Source of the DNA: CAWDVR01 sp044869805
Lineage (GTDB): Bacteria; Acidobacteriota; Thermoanaerobaculia; Multivoradales; SZUA-115
Assembly (NCBI GenBank): GCA_044869805.1
Contig: JBIOXV010000005.1
Span: 1-64,000, forward strand
Direction of reading: 5' to 3'
DNA: 64,000 nt
A model generated the notes under the pieces. It was not told the DNA's origin, did no database searches, and saw nothing but the letters and a program-made list of their open reading frames with translations. Below are positions 17,085 through 25,401 of this stretch, piece after piece. Both the position numbers and the translations under genes were made by a program. How positions within the stretch are numbered: position 1 is the first letter of the stretch; every line of letters starts with the position of its first letter.

Positions 17085-17539
17085 TGCGCTTCCTCCTCGG
17101 GCTCGGTTCCGGTCACCAGGCCACCTCCCCCGCCTCCCCCGGAGCAGCTCTGGCAGGCCGCCGGGCAGAAACCGCCTGGCTGATAGCTGCAGCCGCTTCC
17201 GCCGCTCCCTGCTCCACCACCGCTTCCGCCGCCTCCGATGACGACTATATTGAGACACTGCTCGCCGCTCGTGACGCACCAGGTGTAGCTTCCGAGACCA
17301 GACCCCTGCGTGTGCTGAGCACACGTCAGGTACCCGGTTTCGAGCTGACCGGCGTTCGTGCAGTGGAAAAGTGGGTCTACGGTGGAAGAGCTTACGCACT
17401 GATAACAGCCGTCGGTGAAGGAGACCGTCTCGGCTCCCGCAGGCTCGGGCGAGGTGAAGATGCCGGCACAAATGCAGAGCAGGCAAGCGCAGAGGAAGGG
17501 TAGACCTAAGGGGGCCAAGCGAGGCGGGCCTTGCTTCAT
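17081..17539 (-). CDS. small secreted Cys- and Gly-rich protein
   Basis: 152 aa, family not recognised. Signal peptide about residues 1-36 (LPFLCACLLCICAGIF...GAET). The mature part has regularly spaced cysteines (GCYQC, HCTN, TCAQ, WCVT, QCLN) over about 60 residues, then a flexible Gly/Ser stretch, a second Cys cluster CSYQPGGFCPAACQSC and another Gly run. This suggests a disulfide-stabilised extracellular domain with a linker. The start has AGGAGG seven bases upstream. It is translationally coupled to the large exported protein that follows, so the two probably act together on the cell surface. Confidence 0.75.
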   Translation of the reverse strand: MKQGPPRLAPLGLPFLCACLLCICAGIFTSPEPAGAETVSFTDGCYQCVSSSTVDPLFHCTNAGQLETGYLTCAQHTQGSGLGSYTWCVTSGEQCLNIVVIGGGGSGGGAGSGGSGCSYQPGGFCPAACQSCSGGGGGGGLVTGTEPEEEAQ

Positions 17540-17582
17540 GAATTCCTCCTAGTCTTCTAGCTACAGGTTAGCGATAGCGCTT

Positions 17583-17612
17583 AAGCTAGCATCTCCGAGA
17601 ACTCCGCGTCAA
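17583..17612 (-). promoter_or_regulatory. sigma70-type promoter of the Cys-rich/large exported protein operon
   Basis: On the minus strand TTGACG (17612-17607) and TAGCTT (17588-17583) are 18 bases apart in an AT-richer gap. This places the start of transcription about 37 bases before the ATG at 17539. Confidence 0.55.
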
Positions 17613-17663
17613 GAGTTATCCATCCAGGGAAACCCCTCGCGCTTTGTTATGGTTTCCGGTGCC

Positions 17664-18284
17664 ATGCTCTACGACATCTCGCCGCGGCTCGACGCATCGA
17701 CCCCAGTGTGGCCCGGCGACACGCCGTTCTCGGCCGCGCGGACCGGCGCGCTGGCGGCGGGGGACGCGGCCAACGTCTCGGCCTTGACCACCACCACGCA
17801 CCTGGGCTCGCACGTCGACGCGCCGCTCCACACCGAGGCCGGCGGAGTGGCGATCGCCGACCTGCCGCTCGAGACCTTCCTCGGCCCCTGCCGGGTGGCG
17901 GCCGTGCCGAGCTTGCCGCTGATCCTGCCCGAGCACCTGCCGCGGCCCGGCCCGAACGAGCCTCGACGCCTACTGCTGAAGACCGGCAGCGTCCCCGACC
18001 GCCGGAGCTTCCACCCGGGCTTCACGGCGCTCTCGCGCCAGGCGGCCGAGGAGCTCGCCCGCCGCGGGCTGCTGGTGGTAGGGCTCGACACGCCCTCCGT
18101 CGATCCGGTCGGGAGCGACGATCTCCCCGCCCACCATGCCCTCGCCGGGGCCGGCATCGTGATCCTCGAAGGCGTGGTCCTGGACGAGGTTCCGGAGGGC
18201 ATCTACGAGCTGATCGCCCTGCCCCTGAAGCTCGCGGGGCTCGATGCCTCGCCGGTGCGGGCCATTCTGCGGACCCTTGGCTGA
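17664..18284 (+). CDS. KynB-like cyclase / arylformamidase
   Basis: Metal-dependent hydrolase of the cyclase family; the closest match in motif and length (206 aa) is kynurenine formamidase KynB, which hydrolyses N-formylkynurenine. The metal signature THLGSHVDAPLH (about residues 45-56) is complete, followed by GLDTPSVDP and LPAHHALAGAGIVILEG typical of KynB. An earlier in-frame ATG at 17649 is also possible; I chose 17664 because family members begin close to LYDISP. No other kynurenine-pathway gene is nearby, so the substrate remains an inference. Confidence 0.82.
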   Translation: MLYDISPRLDASTPVWPGDTPFSAARTGALAAGDAANVSALTTTTHLGSHVDAPLHTEAGGVAIADLPLETFLGPCRVAAVPSLPLILPEHLPRPGPNEPRRLLLKTGSVPDRRSFHPGFTALSRQAAEELARRGLLVVGLDTPSVDPVGSDDLPAHHALAGAGIVILEGVVLDEVPEGIYELIALPLKLAGLDASPVRAILRTLG

Positions 18285-18360
18285 GGGCGACCACGGGGGT
18301 CGCCCCTACAGAGTCGCTGCAACCCGGCGATGTAGGGCCAGGCCTCGTGCCTGCCCTCCG
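18285..18360. repeat. two adjacent hairpins after kynB-like gene
   Basis: GGGCGACC (18285-18292) and GGTCGCCC (18298-18305) form a perfect 8-bp stem beginning right after the stop codon; a second imperfect palindrome GTAGGGCCAGGC ... GCCTGCCCTCC follows at 18331-18360. Neither has a T tract, so they look like dispersed repeats that might also slow or end transcription. Confidence 0.55.
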
Positions 18361-18410
18361 GTTCGGGGCCGTGGCCCGCGCGGTACAATGCGCGCCCGAG
18401 GAGCCCCGCC

Positions 18411-19070
18411 GTGGACAGCAAGCAATTCGTAGCCGCGCTGGTCGAGGAGATGCACGGCCTCTTTGCCCGCCTGGGCGAGCACGAGACCCTGGAGGCCGAG
18501 TCGGGAGGCCGGATCGAGGTCGTCACCCTGCTCAAGCTCGCCCTGGCGAGCGAGCTCGAGGCCAGCGAGCTCGCCGGCTTCTGGATGCCTTCCACCCCGG
18601 AGATCGACGCCAAGCACGTCTTCGCCGCGCAGTGCGGCGACGAGATGCGCCACTATGAGCTGATCAGCCGGCGCCTGGCCGAGCTGGGCGAGGATCTGAC
18701 AGGCTTCGAGCCGCTGGCCGAGGGCCACAGCCCCCTATACCAGTACATGCGGGGCTTGCGCACCACGGTGGAGCGGGTCGCCGCCGGCCCGTTTGCCAGC
18801 GAGGCGATCGCCGAGGTGCGCAACAAGCAGTTCATCGCCTTTTGCGAGTCGGTGGGCGACGGTGAGACCGCCCACCTCTATCGCGAGGTGATCCAGCCCG
18901 AGGAAGTGCACCATCACCACATCGGCCGCGAGTTCCTGGAGCGGCACGTGACCACTCCCGAGCTGCAGGAGCTGGTGGCCGCCGCGACCCGCAACACGCT
19001 CGCCATCGCCGATGAGCTGCGCACCCTGGCCGAGCGGACGACCGGCCTGCACGCCCTTCCCGTCTCCTGA
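18411..19070 (+). CDS. ferritin-like di-iron domain protein
   Basis: 219 aa soluble four-helix protein. Putative di-iron ligands are spaced as in ferritin-like proteins: Glu in LASELEASELAGFW (about residue 48), ExxH in GDEMRHYELI (about 83), Glu in FCESVGDGE (about 145) and ExxH in PEEVHHHHIG (about 168). It could be an oxidase, oxygenase or iron-storage protein; the family is not specific enough to say. The GTG at 18411 has GAGGAG six bases upstream. It sits 16 bases before a 3-hydroxyacyl-CoA dehydrogenase gene, so it may serve in the same, unidentified, acyl-CoA pathway. Confidence 0.72.
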   Translation: MDSKQFVAALVEEMHGLFARLGEHETLEAESGGRIEVVTLLKLALASELEASELAGFWMPSTPEIDAKHVFAAQCGDEMRHYELISRRLAELGEDLTGFEPLAEGHSPLYQYMRGLRTTVERVAAGPFASEAIAEVRNKQFIAFCESVGDGETAHLYREVIQPEEVHHHHIGREFLERHVTTPELQELVAAATRNTLAIADELRTLAERTTGLHALPVS

Positions 19071-19086
19071 GAGCCACCGGAGCCTC

Positions 19087-20016
19087 ATGCCCGACGACAC
19101 ACCCGACCTCGCCGGCACGCCGGCGCCGAGCGACACGCTCGCCATCCAGTCGATCGCAGTGCTTGGCGCCGGCACCATGGGCCGCGGCATCGCCCAGGTG
19201 GCGGCGGCCGCGGGCTACGAGACGCGGCTCTACGACGTCGAGCAGGCGGTGCTCGACGCGGCCCGGGGCCGCATCGCCAAGAACCTGGACAAGGGCGTCG
19301 AGCTGGGCAAGCTGGACCCCGGCGCCGCCGAAGAGGCCAAGGCGCGCCTCTCCTACCACCCCGACCTGGCTACGGCCGTGGCCGGCACGGGGCTGGTGAT
19401 CGAGGCTATCCCTGAGTCGATGGCGCTCAAGATCGAGACCTTCCGGCGGGTCGTCGAGAGCGCTCCCGCCGAGGCGATCTTCGCTTCCAACACCTCGTCG
19501 CTGTCGGTCACCGAGATGGCAGCCGGCTGCGGCCGGCCGCGGCGCTTCGCCGGCATGCACTTCTTCAACCCCGTGCACCTGATGAAGCTGGTGGAGATCA
19601 TCCGCGGTCTGGAGACCGCCCCGGAGACGATCGCGACGATCGAGGAGGTCTCGCGGCGTATGGGCAAGACCACGGTGGTGGTCAACGAGTCGCCCGGCTT
19701 CGTCACCAGCCGCATCAATGCCCTGATCGGCAACGAGGCGTTCCGCATGCTGCAGGAAGGCGTCGCCACGGCCGAGGACATCGACACCGCGATCAAGCTC
19801 GGCCTCAACCACCCCATGGGCCCCTTCGAGATGGCGGACCTGGTGGGCCTCGACGTGCGCCTGGCGATCCTCGAGCACCTGCACCGGACGCTGGGCGACA
19901 CCTTCCGGCCGAGCAACCTGCTCGCCCAGTACGTCAAGGCCGGCCGCTTCGGCCGCAAGGTGGGCCGGGGGGTGTACGAGTACGACGAGGATGGCCGAAA
20001 GAAGAAGCCGTCCTGA
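19087..20016 (+). CDS. 3-hydroxyacyl-CoA (3-hydroxybutyryl-CoA) dehydrogenase
   Basis: NAD-dependent dehydrogenase of 309 aa, single-domain form as in Hbd/PaaH. The Rossmann motif is VLGAGTMGRGIAQ (residues 21-33), followed by VIEAIPESMALK, SNTSSLSVTEM, the catalytic region GMHFFNPVHLMKLVEII with the conserved His, and NESPGFVTSR with the C-terminal dimer domain NHPMGPFEMADLVGLD. The ATG at 19087 is 16 bases after the ferritin-like gene; an upstream in-frame start at 19012 would overlap that gene by 59 bases. Role: beta-oxidation or butyrate/aromatic degradation. Confidence 0.93.
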   Translation: MPDDTPDLAGTPAPSDTLAIQSIAVLGAGTMGRGIAQVAAAAGYETRLYDVEQAVLDAARGRIAKNLDKGVELGKLDPGAAEEAKARLSYHPDLATAVAGTGLVIEAIPESMALKIETFRRVVESAPAEAIFASNTSSLSVTEMAAGCGRPRRFAGMHFFNPVHLMKLVEIIRGLETAPETIATIEEVSRRMGKTTVVVNESPGFVTSRINALIGNEAFRMLQEGVATAEDIDTAIKLGLNHPMGPFEMADLVGLDVRLAILEHLHRTLGDTFRPSNLLAQYVKAGRFGRKVGRGVYEYDEDGRKKKPS

Positions 20017-20081
20017 CCTCTTGGACGAATTGCCAACCGCGCCGGGCGGCAAGCTCGGGCTGAAGGGGAGGGCCTGATCTC

Positions 20082-20432
20082 ATGAGCTACCCGTTCTACA
20101 AGGTGCTGCACATGGTGGGCGTGATCTTCGCCTTCCTGTCGCTCGGCGCGCTGGTGGTCGCCGCCCGGAGCGGCCACGCGGCGAGCCGCCGGCTCGCCGG
20201 CATCACGCACGGCATCGCGTTGCTCGTGATCCTGATCAGCGGCTTCGGCATCCTGGCCAAGCTCTCTCTCGGCTTCCCCGCCTGGGTGCTGGTCAAGATC
20301 GCGATCTGGGCGATCCTCGGCGGCGTCATCGTGCTCATCCGCCGCCAGCCGCAGAGCTCGACGGTGTGGTGGTGGACGGTCGCGCTGCTGGGCGCCGTGG
20401 CTGCCTACCTGGGCGTCTACAAGCCGTTCTGA
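20082..20432 (+). CDS. small four-helix membrane protein
   Basis: 116 aa, almost entirely hydrophobic, with four predicted helices (about residues 7-27, 40-60, 67-85 and 93-112). It begins SYPFYKVLHMVGVIFAF; the Lys-Val-Leu-His in helix 1 and a second His near residue 33 resemble SirB/CopD-like heme or copper membrane proteins, but the likeness is weak and I do not assign a family. A GGGGAGGG ribosome site lies about ten bases upstream. It follows the dehydrogenase by 65 bases and precedes the GT39-like gene. Confidence 0.7.
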   Translation: MSYPFYKVLHMVGVIFAFLSLGALVVAARSGHAASRRLAGITHGIALLVILISGFGILAKLSLGFPAWVLVKIAIWAILGGVIVLIRRQPQSSTVWWWTVALLGAVAAYLGVYKPF

Positions 20433-20505
20433 TCCTCGCCGCCGGCCGAGAAACCGCCGCCCCGTGTTCGCCGTAGGCTAGGGCAAGACCCGCAGAGGAG
20501 CGCCC

Positions 20506-22044
20506 ATGCCCGCCCCCCGCCCCGCCCGGGACCGCGCCGAGCTGTTGACCACCTGGGCCTTGCCACTGGCAACGCTGGTGTTCTTCGTCGCCACGGCCGA
20601 GGGCTACGGCATCTTCCGTGACGAGCTCTACTACCTGGCGTGCGGCCGGCACCTCGACTGGGGCTATGTCGACCATCCGCCGATGATCGCCTTGCTCGCC
20701 GCGCTGGCGCAGTCGCTGTTCGGCGCCTCGCTGGTGGGCCTGCGCCTGTTCCCGGCGCTGGCAGCCGCGGGGACGGTACTCCTGGTCGGCGAGACGGCGC
20801 GCACGCTGGGTGGCGGCCGCTTCGCGCGCCTCCAGGCGCAGGTGCTCGCCGCGACGGCGCCGCTCTACCTCTCGCTGTTCACCATCTTCTCGATGAACGC
20901 CTTCGACGTGCTGGTGTGGGCGGCGCTGGCGCGCCTGGCCGCCCACCTGCTCGCGGGCGGCGACCCACGGCTGTGGCTGGCCTTCGGGGCGGTGGCCGGA
21001 GCCGGGCTTCAGAACAAGCTGGACGTGGGTCTGCTGGGCGCCGGCCTGGTCGCCGGCCTGCTGCTCTCCCGCCGCTGGGAGGTGCTGAAGAGCCCGTGGC
21101 TCTACGCCGGGGGCGCGCTCGCCGCGCTGCTCTTCCTGCCCCACCTCCTCTGGCAGGCGGCTCACGGCTGGCCGACGCGCGAGTTCGTCGCCAACGCCCA
21201 GAGCGGCAAGATCACCGCCCTCAACCCGCTCGACTATGTGCTCGCTCAGTTCCTGATGGTCGGCCCGGTCGGCTTCGCCTTCGCCGTGGCCGGCCTCGGT
21301 TGGCTGCTCGCTGCGCGTGAGGCGCGTCGCTTCCGGCCGCTCGGCTGGGCCGTGCTCGTGGTCCTCGCGGTGTTCGCCCTCTCGGTCTCGAAGCCTTACT
21401 ACTTTGGCGTCGCCTACACCCTCCTCTTCCCGGCCGCGGGCGCCGCGCTCGAAGCCTGGGCGTCGAGGCTCCGCCATGGCCGGCCGGTGCGAGCCGTGGC
21501 CATGGTCGGCGCGGCTTCGATCCTCCTCGCCGCGCCGCTCGCCAAGCCGCTGCTGCCCGTCGACAGCTACGTGCGCTACGCGGCGGCCCTCGGCTTCGAG
21601 CCTGGCAGCGACGAGAACCACCGCCTGGGCCGGCTGCCGCAGTTCTTCGCCGACATGCACGGCTGGCGAGAGCTGGCCGAAGAGACGGCGCGCGTATACG
21701 CCGCGCTGCCGGCCGAGGATCGCGCCCAGGCCTGCATCTTCGGCCGCAACTACGGGCAGGCCGGCGCCATCGACTTCTTCGGCCCGAAGCTCGGCCTGCC
21801 GCCGGCGGTCTCCACCCACAACAGCTACTGGCTGTGGGGGCCTGGGAGCTGCACCGGCGAGGTGATCCTGATCCTCGGCGGCGATCGCGAGGACCACGTG
21901 GGCGACTTCGCGAGCGTCGAGCCGGGAGGCTTCTTCGACTGCGAGGACTGCATGCCCTACGAGGACGAGCTCACGATCTGGGTCGCCCGCGGCCTCAAGG
22001 CGCCGCTGGCCGAGGCCTGGCCCGCGGAGAAGCACTTCGACTGA
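20506..22044 (+). CDS. GT39/ArnT-like polytopic glycosyltransferase
   Basis: 512 aa integral-membrane glycosyltransferase of the GT-C fold, using a polyprenyl-phosphate sugar donor on the outer face of the inner membrane. The first loop carries FRDELYYLACGRHL...YVDHPPM (about residues 36-62), where the Asp-Glu and the DHPP motif are characteristic of the PMT/ArnT-like group. About ten transmembrane helices follow until residue 340, then a soluble C-terminal domain with NYGQAGAIDFFGPK. Acceptor unknown. The ATG has GAGGAG six bases upstream. Confidence 0.88.
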   Translation: MPAPRPARDRAELLTTWALPLATLVFFVATAEGYGIFRDELYYLACGRHLDWGYVDHPPMIALLAALAQSLFGASLVGLRLFPALAAAGTVLLVGETARTLGGGRFARLQAQVLAATAPLYLSLFTIFSMNAFDVLVWAALARLAAHLLAGGDPRLWLAFGAVAGAGLQNKLDVGLLGAGLVAGLLLSRRWEVLKSPWLYAGGALAALLFLPHLLWQAAHGWPTREFVANAQSGKITALNPLDYVLAQFLMVGPVGFAFAVAGLGWLLAAREARRFRPLGWAVLVVLAVFALSVSKPYYFGVAYTLLFPAAGAALEAWASRLRHGRPVRAVAMVGAASILLAAPLAKPLLPVDSYVRYAAALGFEPGSDENHRLGRLPQFFADMHGWRELAEETARVYAALPAEDRAQACIFGRNYGQAGAIDFFGPKLGLPPAVSTHNSYWLWGPGSCTGEVILILGGDREDHVGDFASVEPGGFFDCEDCMPYEDELTIWVARGLKAPLAEAWPAEKHFD

Positions 22045-22051
22045 GGGCTGC

Positions 22052-24367
22052 TTACTCGCCCGTTACCACCTCGCTCCAGGCCGCCGTGTTCCCCGACTCG
22101 AAACCGTCGGAGAAGATCAGCCCCACTTGCTGCTTCCAGTGCTGCAACAGAGTGAGCAGGGCCTGCGGCGGGTGGGTGTCGGCCGCCTCGCCCGCCTGGT
22201 TGACGGCGTTGACGCCGTGGCAGCCGTCGCAGGCACGGATCTCGCCCGGCTGGAAAGTGATCCAGTAGCGCTCGCGCACCACCGGCTCGCCGTCCGGTGC
22301 CACGGTCTGCCAGGAGAGGGCGCGCCGCGTGGGCACGAAAGCGGCGACCGAGCCGTCGAGCTCGATCCTGACGCTCGCCGGTGGGGCGCCGGGGTTGGGC
22401 GGGTTGGCGGCGATCGCCGCCGGCTCGTGGAGGAGCTGGGCCAGCACGCGGCGGCCGGGGCTCGGGGTCACAGGGCCGTCCATGCCGCGGATCTGATCGC
22501 CCTGGAAGAGTTGCAGGTGGGCGATGTCGTAAATCGTGCCGCCGGCGCCAACCGTCTGCTCGCCGCCCGGCACCCGCAGGTTGAAGGGCTGCTGGCGGTC
22601 GAGCTCGTCGCGGTAGGTGGCATTGCGGGCGGTGAGCAACGCCAGGCCACGCGTGGCGAGGTCGCGCTTCAGGTCCACGGGGTTGACGCCCGCGGCCAGG
22701 AACGTCGCGTGCTCCGGTGCCGGCAGCACCGGCAAACGCCGCGGCGGCACGGTCCGCGACCTGACCTCGACCGGGTCGAGCTCCCAGAGCGGGCCGTTGT
22801 AGGAGACCAGCACGTCCGGGTCGAAGTAGGAGAGGTTCTTGACGATGCCGGCGGTGAGCGCCGTCCCGGCGCGCAGATAGCTGTCCGGCCCGGTGACCAG
22901 GAGCTTCAGACGGAAGTCGTAGCGCGCGTCCGGGTTGGGGCGGGTACCGTCGTTGGCGGCCTGGTGGGTCTCGCTGGTGTGCGAAACCACGAGGCGCCCG
23001 TCCGAGAGCGGCAGTGGAGTGCGGTAGTGGCCGGTGTGCGCGGCCGGCGGCGTCTGGTCGTCGGGCACCACGGTGGCGGTCAGGGGATGGGTGAGGTAGG
23101 AGATCGTCATCTGGTCGGCGTGGAGCGTCGGCGCCGCGGCCATGGCGATCACCTGCCCGCTGGCGTGGGTCCGGAACTCGGGCGCCTCGATGCCCACGTA
23201 GGTGCCGGCCGCGAGCACGTCCTCGCGGATCTGCAGGAAGTTGACGACCGAGCTCTGGTTGACGCGGCCGGAGACCTCGGCGATGAACTCGTCGAGGTTG
23301 CCGTCGTCGTTCAGGCTGCGGTTGAAGTAGTCGTGCAGCTCGTGACGGCCGATGTGGTTGAGCGTCTCCTCCTCGGTGCCGTCCTCGTTGATCTGCCAGG
23401 GAAAGAAGTGGTTGATGGAGTGGCCTTCCAGGTTGGTGCCGGCCAGCAGGTCGGTGCGCGCGGCGCGCGGCTCGGGGAAGACCTCGTCACGGTTGGCGAG
23501 CGCCGCGGCGCCCGGTGCCTCGCTCGCGTAGTTGAAGGTGCCGTAAGTGTCGCCGTCGAGCGCGTCGGCGTCGGCCTGCTGGTCGCGCTGCAGGTGGTCC
23601 CAGCGGGTGAAGATCACGCGCCCGTAGCGGTCGATCGTCGGGTGGAAGGCACCGGAGGGGGCGTGGGTCAGGAGCTTGAGGTCGCCGTTTGCCGGGTCGA
23701 GGCTCCACAGGCCGGTGTTGGTGGCGGTCGACTCGTACTCGTCGAGCTGCGGGTAGAGGTGGGCGGCGCCGTTTCGCGACCGGTCGGAGACGAAGACGAT
23801 GCGGCCGTCCGTGCCGTAGATCGGCATCACGTTGTTGGCGTTGGCCGGCTGGTTGGGCACGCGGGTGATGACCGCGGTCTGGCCCACGGCCAGACCCGTC
23901 ACCTCGTAGAGCTGCCAGAAGTAGGTCTCGACCTCGAACTGCTCGGTCGGGGCGCCGATCACCATGCTGAAGATGGCCTTGGTGCCGTTCCAGTGCACGC
24001 TCGGGTTGCGCACCGCGATCGAGGAGGCGCCCTGGAAGCCGGTGGTGCCGTAGCCGGCCTGTTGGGTCAGGTTGCGCAGCGTGCCGTTGGGGTAGCGGAT
24101 CCACAGATCGCCGCCACGTCCCACGTCCTGCAAGCCGGCGCCGTGGTTGGCGAACACCGAGCCGATGGTGGCGAAGTCACCGCCGATCGGCATCTGGGTG
24201 ACGAACAGGATCGGGTGCGGCAGCGGGCCACCCCCCTCGAGCGCACTGGGGGCCGCCGATGCGGCCAGGGCACCGGGCGCGAATCCTCCGGCGCCCGTCG
24301 CGAGCGTGGGGGCCGCCAGGATGGCCACTGAGCCGAGAACCGAGATCAGGCGCTTGCTTGTCCCCAC
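22052..24367 (-). CDS. exported HzsA-like protein with C-terminal CxxCH
   Basis: 771 aa. Signal peptide (LISVLGSVAILAAPTLATGA). The body has PD40/beta-propeller-like segments (PILFVTQMPIGGDF, IVFVSDRSRNGAAHLY, GRVIFTRWDH) and resembles proteins related to the alpha subunit of hydrazine synthase, ending with a single c-type heme motif CDGCHGV (about residue 725) that follows ITFQPGEIR. This resemblance does not imply hydrazine synthesis. The last residues, IFSDGFESGNTAAWS, match a tail seen on many secreted proteins of gammaproteobacteria and acidobacteria. The GTG at 24367 has GAGGAGGAG just upstream; an ATG at 24403 would add 12 very basic residues. Confidence 0.75.
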   Translation of the reverse strand: MGTSKRLISVLGSVAILAAPTLATGAGGFAPGALAASAAPSALEGGGPLPHPILFVTQMPIGGDFATIGSVFANHGAGLQDVGRGGDLWIRYPNGTLRNLTQQAGYGTTGFQGASSIAVRNPSVHWNGTKAIFSMVIGAPTEQFEVETYFWQLYEVTGLAVGQTAVITRVPNQPANANNVMPIYGTDGRIVFVSDRSRNGAAHLYPQLDEYESTATNTGLWSLDPANGDLKLLTHAPSGAFHPTIDRYGRVIFTRWDHLQRDQQADADALDGDTYGTFNYASEAPGAAALANRDEVFPEPRAARTDLLAGTNLEGHSINHFFPWQINEDGTEEETLNHIGRHELHDYFNRSLNDDGNLDEFIAEVSGRVNQSSVVNFLQIREDVLAAGTYVGIEAPEFRTHASGQVIAMAAAPTLHADQMTISYLTHPLTATVVPDDQTPPAAHTGHYRTPLPLSDGRLVVSHTSETHQAANDGTRPNPDARYDFRLKLLVTGPDSYLRAGTALTAGIVKNLSYFDPDVLVSYNGPLWELDPVEVRSRTVPPRRLPVLPAPEHATFLAAGVNPVDLKRDLATRGLALLTARNATYRDELDRQQPFNLRVPGGEQTVGAGGTIYDIAHLQLFQGDQIRGMDGPVTPSPGRRVLAQLLHEPAAIAANPPNPGAPPASVRIELDGSVAAFVPTRRALSWQTVAPDGEPVVRERYWITFQPGEIRACDGCHGVNAVNQAGEAADTHPPQALLTLLQHWKQQVGLIFSDGFESGNTAAWSEVVTGE

Positions 24368-24419
24368 ACTTCTCCTCCTCTTCCGCGACGACCGTGTGGG
24401 CAAAGGATAGAAAGGTGGC

Positions 24420-24425
24420 TAGACT
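24420..24425 (+). promoter_or_regulatory. putative -10 box of a leaderless SDR transcript
   Basis: TAGACT lies seven bases before the GTG start at 24433, with no ribosome site between, as expected for a transcript that starts at the initiation codon. The -35 region is poor. Confidence 0.3.
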
Positions 24426-24432
24426 CCGCGCT

Positions 24433-25245
24433 GTGAGCTACGCCACAGGAGGGAAGGGGTCGGACTCCTTGGCCGGCCGGGTGGCCTTGGTGACGGGCGC
24501 CAGCTCGGGCCTGGGGCTGGCCGCGGCCGGCGCCCTGGCGGCGCGGGGAGCCCGCGTGGCGATCGCCAGCCGCGGCGGCGACAAGCTCGAGGCCGCGCGG
24601 CGGCGCCTCGAGGCGGCGGGCACCGAGGTGGTGGCGATCCCTGCCGACGTACGCAATGCGGACGCCCTCGCCGAGCTGGTGGCGGGCATCGAGCAACGGC
24701 TCGGCGCCGTCGATGTCTTGGTGGCCAACGGCGGCGGCCCCACCGCCAAGCCGGCCCTGGAGCTTACCGAAGCCGATTGGGAGGCGGCCCTGCCGCTCGC
24801 CCTGCTCTTCGTGCCGCGGCTCTGCCGGCTGGTAATCCCCGGCATGCGACGGCGCGGCTGGGGGCGGATCGTGGCCATCAACTCGATCTCGGCCCGGCAG
24901 CCGATCCCCGGCCTGGCGCTGTCGAACGCCCTGCGCCCAGCGGTGCTCGGCTACTTGAAGACCTTGTCGCAGGAAGTGGCGGCGGACGGCGTGACGGTGA
25001 ACGCCGTGCTGCCCGGCTACACGCTGACCGAGCGGCAGGACGAGCTCGCCGCCGACCGCGCGGCGCGCTCGGGCCTCTCGCGGGACGAGGTGATCGCCAC
25101 CTGGACGGCTCAGATCCCCGCCGGCCGCATGGCACGACCCGAGGAGATCGGTGCGGTGATCGGCTTCCTGTGCTCGGAGGAGGCTTCCTACGTCACCGGG
25201 CAGGCCTTGGCCGTCGACGGCGGTTACCTCCGCGGCCTGACGTAG
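24433..25245 (+). CDS. SDR-family protein lacking the YxxxK catalytic pair
   Basis: 270 aa Rossmann-fold protein of the short-chain dehydrogenase/reductase family: cofactor motif TGASSGLG (about residues 25-32), NGGG, Ser in INSIS, and the C-terminal AVDGGYLRG. The catalytic Tyr-x-x-x-Lys is replaced by SNALR (LALSNALRPAVLGYLKTL), as in a subgroup of FabG-like proteins, so classical reductase chemistry is in doubt. Substrate unknown. The GTG at 24433 is the plausible start; an in-frame extension to 24259 would run into the divergent gene. Confidence 0.85.
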   Translation: MSYATGGKGSDSLAGRVALVTGASSGLGLAAAGALAARGARVAIASRGGDKLEAARRRLEAAGTEVVAIPADVRNADALAELVAGIEQRLGAVDVLVANGGGPTAKPALELTEADWEAALPLALLFVPRLCRLVIPGMRRRGWGRIVAINSISARQPIPGLALSNALRPAVLGYLKTLSQEVAADGVTVNAVLPGYTLTERQDELAADRAARSGLSRDEVIATWTAQIPAGRMARPEEIGAVIGFLCSEEASYVTGQALAVDGGYLRGLT

Positions 25246-25401
25246 GCCGGCCGGCCAGACCCCACCCCACGCGTGCCGGCACCGGGTCCGCCCCCCAGGC
25301 CCCCTCTACGATCGGATAGCTCAATGGTGGTAGTGCCGACCGGCGTCGAGAGAGGGACAGCCGGGGGGCCGGGGAACGGCGTCCCGGTCAGCGCTCAGGG
25401 G

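Noticed and set aside
25310..25385. tRNA-like fragment (TAGCTCAATGGTGGTAG, similar to a D-arm)
   Set aside because: Only the D-loop region resembles a tRNA. There is no proper acceptor stem, anticodon arm or TTC-containing T-arm, so it is not a tRNA gene; it could be a chance match or an old relic.
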